Shown here: positions 58,038 to 64,000 of the stretch, one piece after another
Position numbering within the stretch: the first letter of the stretch is position 1
How the letters are laid out: each line of letters begins with the position of its first letter
Made by a program: the position numbers and the translations under genes
Assembly: GCA_016800925.1 (NCBI GenBank)
Contig: JABCPU010000244.1
Span: 1-64,000 of the forward strand
Direction of reading: 5' to 3'
Length of the DNA stretch: 64,000 nt
Origin: Suillus spraguei
Lineage: Eukaryota; Basidiomycota; Agaricomycetes; Boletales; Suillaceae
The notes under the pieces: model-generated
Seen by the model: the letters and a program-made list of their open reading frames with translations, nothing else
What the model was told of the DNA's origin: nothing
Databases searched by the model: none

Positions 58038-60119
58038 TTATAAAGTAAACAGCTCTGTATGTAGAGCAATCCCGCCCACATCCATACTCATTGTCAAACC
58101 CAATCTCGCGACTGCATTCTGGGCCTCTCTAGTCAAACTCTCTGGACCGCTAGCACAGACCGCAACTCCTCCACCAGAGCCGTGCAATTTCTGGCTTTCA
58201 TCAAGTCCTATTTCGAGCGAATCTTTCCTTTCAGATGATGGCGAAAGACTGATGAAGTCCTTGAGTAGATCCTGGACAGACGGACGCGAGAGTATGACGA
58301 TGGAGTTGGGGATATGAGGTACCGCTTCTGGATTGCAAAGACACGTTACGAAAATAGATATATGCAGGTCGATGGTGCTATTCGACGCTGCCGCAGCAAT
58401 ATCTACCAGCATCGGAGCAAACCATTCTATCTGACCTGTGTAATGGATCAGGATGATATAGTGCCTGGTGTAAATATGAAATACCAAAAGATTTAATGCA
58501 CCAAGTGAATTCGATTCTCCTCGTTCGCTCCCCCTGACTGCGACCTAGTTTGACGCACCTGCCGACAATATCGTCTAGCAGACCAAGAGTGAATGTGACG
58601 CCAGACCCGCCAGCTACAAGAAAGACATTTTCGTATAGACCTAGATCGACGCTTGACCCTCCGTAAGGCCCATCCAGCATGACTTGAACGAAAGCACCCA
58701 AGTCTCCCTCGGACTTCTTATTGATTTGTAAATGTTCTTGTTTCTTTCGGGTATAATCATTCAATGCCCGCGTCCAGTCTCCATCGTTTCGTGCAGCGAG
58801 AATGAATCCCGGCGAGGAAAGGCATGAATAGGAAGGTGGGGCCGAGAGAATAGTGAAAGCATGGGATTCAAACACTCTGTTGGAGAAGAAAACGCGCAAT
58901 CTGACATGCTGACCAGCAAGCCAGCCATCGTCGCAATTATGGACGCGGATCTGTGAAAGATAGAGTTAACAGTTGGTCTATAACGCTCGAATATTTCTTA
59001 TACCAGAGTCATGTGAGCGTCCTGTGCAGTAAGTATGGCGTCCTTAATGCGATAACGGAATAGGCGTAATAACACATCTGCGCCATAAAATGCAAGGGGA
59101 GGGAATATCCACGGCGATGCGTATATCGTATGGTAGCATATAGTGACGAAGAATGCCACATATGTCAAAACGCTGCAACAGATGTTAGCTGTGGTGCGAC
59201 GTGAAACAACAAAACTTACTGAATGACGAAGAAATACTCATAAAACAGTCTCCTGACTGGCCTCAATGACGTAAGGACAATGATGCAGAGGAGCGCTAAC
59301 GAAGCAACTCCCGAAGTCTCTTTCTGCGGACCAAGAATTGAAAGCCCATACTGTAGGTGGTTGCGAATCCATAGTGACCCATGAATGCATCCAGCAAGGA
59401 ACATAGCTCTTCCTGCCATTCTATGGATAAAGTTGAGTTTCTCGTATCCATTCCCTGGTCCTAAAAGTAAGGACAAAATTGAATTTTTTGTTGCGAACAA
59501 AAAGACAACAGGGAACTGTGCGAGAGCGAGAAATCCTACGTGGCTCAAATAAGTTCCTTTCGTTCGTCGATAAATGTGACTGACTTACCAGCTCTGTTCG
59601 GATTCGAGATAAGAGGTGCATCCTTTACGATGCAGACAAGTACAGCTGCAAGGTACGCCGATAAGACCACGACTAAATATTATAACGTGTCAGTTGTTCC
59701 TATCAGTAACATAACACCCTCGATGCCCACTTTGTCCAAGATTGAGCCCGAGCTTCGGAGGAGACCAGTACGTTGGTGAGATAAGAGCATTCCAAGCTCC
59801 AATCAATCTGCGACCTCTTCGATGGGTAGGCGGCGGTTCTTTGCCATCGGAATGGGCGGACTGATATCCATCGGTCTCTGAGATTCCAGTCATACCCTTG
59901 AGGGAGCGCCCATTTCTCAGCCCAAGAATCAAACTCGGAACTGAAACAGCCACAGCTAGCGCCACGCCAGAGCACCAGACTATGGTGAATTTAATTTGCC
60001 ATTTGGGATCTTCGACATATGAGCTGTTAAATCATGCGTGCGCTTCAGTATGTAGGAGATCAAAATTGTCAAACATACTTGTAAATTTGGAAGCTACTAG
60101 GAACGACTGGAGCAGCCAT
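58038..60119 (-). CDS. Ferric reductase (FRE/NOX-type metalloreductase)
   Basis: Seven minus-strand exons (60079-60119, 59731-60023, 59589-59672, 59220-59535, 59004-59172, 58485-58950, 58038-58435) sum to 588 aa in frame. The start MAAPVVPSSFQIYN joins SYVEDPKWQIKF. Transmembrane segments follow, with heme-ligand candidates in FIHRMAGRAMFLAGCIHGSLW. The FAD-binding site is represented by SHAFTILSAP (family HPFTI). NADPH-binding motifs are GPYGG, AGGSGVTFTLG and the C-terminal CASGPESL. The end VGGIALHTELFTL is typical. These plasma-membrane enzymes reduce Fe(III) or Cu(II) outside the cell using NADPH. The next gene upstream on the same strand is a copper importer. The family call is firm. 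Confidence 0.9.
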
Positions 60120-60675
60120 ATTGTCGCGCTAGTGCAGTGACTCAAGAAGACCAAGTCCGGTGCGCGGCGGCTAGATCAAGTGCCTGATTAGTAAGTCAAA
60201 AAAACTTTTTTCGTTTACGCACGGCGGAAAATCTGATGGGAATGTCGTCAGCAGTACATTGGAACCATTGGATAGCCCAGGAGAGCGCGAGAGAACAGCA
60301 AAGACCGGGTTCGCAATGTACAGAATGATACCGATATCAGTTACACGACGCAACCACATGACACAGAACAGCAGTACTACTAGCAGTACTGACTCGATGC
60401 AGATGGCAGTCGATCACTAATACTTCAGTGACAGAAAATAGACTGTCCCGCTTGCCTGCTGCATTCTAGACACTTGATTGTCGCCTGCATGTTTTGTACC
60501 CTCACGCCCAACCACGGTAAGTGGTGTTGAGTTTGTATTGTTATAAAGAAAGCATATTCGAGTTATCCGCATCATATACTGTACCCCAGCCTGGCATGCA
60601 CGATGGTAACTAAACAAGAGGCATACAGTGCTTTGCAGCCATTATATGCTCACAGAACGATCACACGTAATCAGT
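60120..60675. other. Region between ferric reductase and copper transporter genes
   Basis: This is the 5' flank of the ferric reductase and the 3' flank of the Ctr gene, both on the minus strand. No separate gene is supported. An open frame at 60171-60359 is probably leader sequence. I saw no clear metal-response element. Confidence 0.4.
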
Positions 60676-61381
60676 CTAATGCACATGCGCAATACTACCG
60701 AACCTTCCAAAGAGAGTCTCTCCCACTCCGAGCCCCACCACAAGAGAGAATATGAAACCCAGCTGGTACGTCCTGTCCACGGCCAGCACATCAACAACTC
60801 AACGAACAAATAGAGTGACACGACGTACATAACTGCGAGCATGAAGAGGTAACTCAGCAACGTCTGCGCTGTAAACATAATCCCACGTGTGATATCATGC
60901 GCGGGAATGAAGGGGGGCGTAAAGCGCTTTATGAATCCTATGGGGGACGACTGAGTTGGTAGAGTATCGAGTGTTTCCGATGCAACGATAATTGCTCTGA
61001 ACATTCATAAGAAATATTCTATGAAAAGGAAGGGAAAGGACGTACTGTTGGCCCCAGTGGAATTCCATCACTTCTCGACAAGCTGCTATCCAGCGCTCGA
61101 TCAGCGCCAACATAAACAGTGCGATACATGTGCCAACCATGGCTCCTAAGCTCTTAGGAACCCAGCCAAGGAACCACACTGTGTGCCGTCTTGTTAATAG
61201 TCTATTGTATGTAACTGAGAAGATATAACCCACGAGTGTCTCCTGGCGTAAAGTGCAGATACGAGAGCATGTTCCCTACGGCAAGACTTATCCCATCATC
61301 CATGGACATATCCATGCCATTATAGGCGAGACAACCTTGACCCAGACATAAGAGACAGAGCGTCAAAGATTTCCAGCTCAT
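60676..61381 (-). CDS. Ctr family copper transporter
   Basis: Four minus-strand exons (61234-61381, 61046-61178, 60829-60996, 60676-60772) give 181 aa in frame. The start MSWKSLTLCLLCLGQGCLA resembles a signal peptide. A Met-rich extracellular motif follows (NGMDMSMDD). Three transmembrane segments are LGAMVGTCIALFMLALIE, MFTAQTLLSYLFMLAVM with the family MxxxM pattern (MLAVM), and LGFIFSLVVGLGVGETLFG with a GxxxG pattern. Ctr proteins form trimers that import Cu(I) across the plasma membrane, after reduction by enzymes such as the FRE gene next door. An in-frame upstream ATG at 61438 would add 19 residues before the signal-like segment and is less likely. Confidence 0.88.
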
Positions 61382-62280
61382 CTTGTGGGCGGCGTTGGCG
61401 TTCCTAAGTGTGCTTGTGCGGTAGACAAAGGGAATCATGGGTTAACTTGACTATCCGTGGGAACTACCTTCCTCCAGCGGAAGGATGCTTTGAAATGAGC
61501 AGGCCCAGGGGATACCTCCTGGACTACCATTACTGTCATCGGTAGATAGAAGACAGAATGGCGGGAATCGAGTGGAGGAAAACAGGGGGGTCAAGACATA
61601 GACAAATCGTTGGGCTTCATGAGAACTACGCTCTCGCTTACATTGGTCTACGCCTTGACGATCCTGAGTTACACCATCTCGATTCTGCTTCACCATACAA
61701 CTCTGTGTTGCAATGTATCGTCTAGTGCACGTTTTCGGATTGACTTGATATGCATGATGCTGCCGCAAAGATCGCAGACTAGGCGTTGTTGACAAGTGGC
61801 CAGAGGTGTAACTTATTATGCATTCACGATAACCCATTCCCTTCGAAGAAGATTATATATCCTGCGGTTGAGGACCTGTAAAGCTCTGCGCAAATTTTGG
61901 TGAGCTTTGAGCTGTAAGAAGTCGGAAGACAAGATAAAAACTGGTGGGAGCTAAAAGCGCTGAGCAACGACTTATTAATGAGGCATTTCAGCGGAACGTG
62001 GGAATTTGACACTTTGAGCGCTCTCTGTGCGAATACAACGGGCCTATCATAGATATGTAATGTGCTTGGGGAATTTTAGAATGCGGGAGTTACCAATGCC
62101 ATCGTCATATTTGTGCAGGATGAATGATATACTTGGTCTCGCCGGTCATTCCATAAGATGGGAGTATCACATGTAATATTCCAGCGTCACAAAATGTTAG
62201 TGTCTAAGTGCTGCATTATGATTGGAGTTGTGAGAAATCATCATATGAATAAGAGTCCACACATACGACACTCTCGCACC
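61382..62280. other. Intergenic region
   Basis: This is the 5' flank of the Ctr gene plus the 3' flank of the MICOS gene. Open frames such as 61451-61837 on the minus strand have no motif or splice continuity. Nothing else is recognised. Confidence 0.4.
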
Positions 62281-63143
62281 CTATACCAATCTCTTGGAGT
62301 CTCCCGAGTCGCCACTCGAGCTTTTGCTCTCGATAGCCTCCTTGATATCCTTTTCAACCACACCAGCGACACTCTGAGCCTCCTTCTTCACTTCCTGTGC
62401 CCATCCCATAGCTTTCAGTTTAAGCCCCGTCCTTTGTTCAATACTCTCCACGACGTTCTTCACACCTTGATTAACTGACTCTCGTCCAGCAGCAGCACCT
62501 TCTTTCGTGCGCTCCCAGGCTATTCCACTGTGCGCGACAGAGGTTCTTCTAATTTCTCCAAAGCGAGGAGCATAACGATCTTCGAGCTCCACGCCATACG
62601 CACCAACCCGAGAAGCGGTACCCGGAAGGAAATACGCGAATGCGCTAGCTAAGGCTATAGGAGGAAGGAAGATACGTGTCGGAAGTGAGCGTGAGCGAGT
62701 GAGGACGGACGTCGTCAGGGCAGAAATTCCGGTATAGAGCAGTCCAGGATTTAAGGGTTCTGTAGGATCACGGAAGGATTTTATGCGAGCTGTTCATGGT
62801 TAATGAGGACGTAGTGGTTAGCACAACATGATATAACCCACTTTCTACCATCTCCTCAACAAAGATCCACCGGTTTATGATACCTTGTGCTTCGGAGTGG
62901 ACGCCGGTATAGTAACCCGTCATCTCCCGCCGTACCATCCCAATTCGCTTCTCTAATGCAGACGGGGTGTCGAGTAGCATGACTTCGGGTATGGGTGTAG
63001 GGTATATGGAGAGCTATACAATGGTATTAGTTCAAAGAACGATGTGCTTGAGAAGAAGTAAATACCTTCGTCTGGCCAGAGCTTGAGGTCCAAGATCCCG
63101 AACCTTCAGCTGCATTTTCAACTATGCACGCTTCTGCAGTCAT
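62281..63143 (-). CDS. MICOS complex subunit, MIC26/MIC27 (apolipoprotein O-like)
   Basis: Three exons (63066-63143, 62842-63013, 62281-62789) give 252 aa in frame. After a short N-terminus (MTAEACIVENAAEG), the family core begins LSIYPTPIPEVMLLDTPSAL, then EKRIGMVRREMTGYY, a helical stretch, and a hydrophobic hairpin (LLYTGISALTTSVLTRSR, then LPTRIFLPPIALASAFAYFL with a FLPGTA end). The C-terminal half is a long charged amphipathic helix (ELEDRYAPRFGEIRRTS onward). MIC26/27 proteins help form inner-membrane crista junctions in mitochondria. The start is the least certain part: an upstream basic segment on the same strand (MCFPRSLELSPARPREH near 63290) could be a presequence joined by an intron I could not confirm. 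Confidence 0.82.
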
Positions 63144-64000
63144 CGAGGTAATATGCTAGAGAATATATCGAGTGTGAGAGTATTCTCTGTCTCATAAAAA
63201 ACAAGTCTTACGTTTGGTCTGGAAACAGTATGTGTCAAATACCGAGTGGATGTTCACGCGGACGCGCCGGCGAAAGTTCAAGGGAGCGTGGGAAACACAT
63301 TTTAGTCGTTGAACTTGCGTTGAATACCATCATGAACTTGTTTGAAGCAGTCCGATGAATGTCGACGTCGTTACGTCCAATATGTATAGATGAAGTGTCT
63401 AGCTCGGGAATGCTGTAAAACGTGCGTGCAAACAATGTATTGTCGGCTTAACACCATGATAGATCGCCATAGCCCATCACAGTGCATCAGCATCATCACC
63501 CACAAGTACTATGCCTCCATCCCTAAAGGTGAGACGACTTCCAGAGGAAGTTGAACTTGGACATATTATCTGATGGTAGTAAGGTTAACGTCGGCGATGA
63601 GAGTGGAATTGCGCCTTTTCTGTAATATTATGGCTGGAGCGTGTGCCAGTACAGAGTGTCTCTGCTGATTCCGTGGCTGCTGCTCGTATGGGTACTTATG
63701 TTGATTGACTGACATCCATCTCGGCTTGCAGGAGTCCTTGACAGAGTGGTGTTCCGCACTCTCCCAACTGTCCTTGGTGCGTAAGCAATATATCGTCGTC
63801 CTTGTATGCGGTCAAAAGGACGACTACCCTATTCAATATTTTTTTTCTGCAATGCACCCGTCCTTTTTTGATTAGACGTGCTCTCGATAGACTCACCTTA
63901 GAAATTAACACGTTCACAAATTGCATACTGGCTGTCGAGACGTCACTTGGTGCTGTGTCCTTACGGATGCTTGCACCAAGCCAACGCAAAAACCCAGAGG
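63144..64000. other. Right edge, no assigned gene
   Basis: A minus-strand open frame (63696-63989, 97 aa, basic middle, end CQGLLQAEMDVSQST) might be an exon of a gene running off the window, but no family is recognised. A plus-strand ATG at 63511 followed by MPPSLKVRRLPEE is also uncertain. The 5' flank of the MICOS gene lies at the left. Confidence 0.3.

Noticed and set aside
60171..60359. Extra N-terminal exon of the ferric reductase
   Set aside because: The gene already has a good start at 60119 and the correct length, and no acceptor joins the upstream frame.

Overview
The window looks like nuclear DNA of a filamentous basidiomycete, most likely an Agaricomycete. Genes are cut by many short GT-AG introns of about 45-75 bp. 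The families are typical of that class: a DUF6533 seven-helix protein, a MYND protein with a long helical N-terminus, an atromentin-synthetase-type NRPS-like enzyme, RTA1 proteins, NACHT relics, and kinases with an MLKL-like helical domain. The atromentin-type enzyme hints at Boletales, but that is inference only.

Layout. 1-14 kb: an S9 serine peptidase, a 13-exon kinase (gene A, 1402 aa), and a MYND zinc-finger protein. 13.8-21.3 kb: a diverged segmental duplication carrying two intact Mpv17/PMP22 genes, with about 2.5 kb inserted into the second unit. 23.5-31 kb: a GPR1/FUN34/YaaH (acetate/ammonium-type) transporter, a transposon-rich spacer with a MITE-like element and a large inverted repeat, then the A-T-TE NRPS-like synthetase. 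31-37.6 kb: gene-poor, with weak unassigned coding segments. 37.6-39.2 kb: DUF6533 membrane protein on the minus strand. 41.3-42.1 kb: decayed NACHT ATPase. 43.8-49.6 kb: a paralogue of gene A (gene B) with several frameshifts and an altered catalytic loop. 49.8-51.5 kb: an element with inverted termini that carries six copies of a tRNA-like repeat. 53-57.8 kb: tandem RTA1 genes, the second frameshifted. 58-61.4 kb: ferric reductase and Ctr copper transporter side by side on the minus strand, a plausible reductive Cu/Fe uptake pair. 62.3-63.1 kb: a MICOS (MIC26/MIC27, ApoO-like) subunit.

Most striking is the A/B gene pair. Each joins a Ser/Pro-rich tail, an MLKL-type four-helix (HeLo-like) domain, a kinase domain and a conserved C-terminal domain of unknown function. 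A keeps an HGD catalytic loop and a clean reading frame. B has HEN in place of HRD, like a pseudokinase. This recalls the MLKL executioner architecture of animals and plants. A role in fungal regulated cell death is a hypothesis. Exon structures were worked out by hand. Those of gene A, the MYND gene, Mpv17 copy 2, the transporter, the synthetase, RTA1 copy 1, ferric reductase, Ctr and MICOS each sum to a multiple of three with no internal stop.
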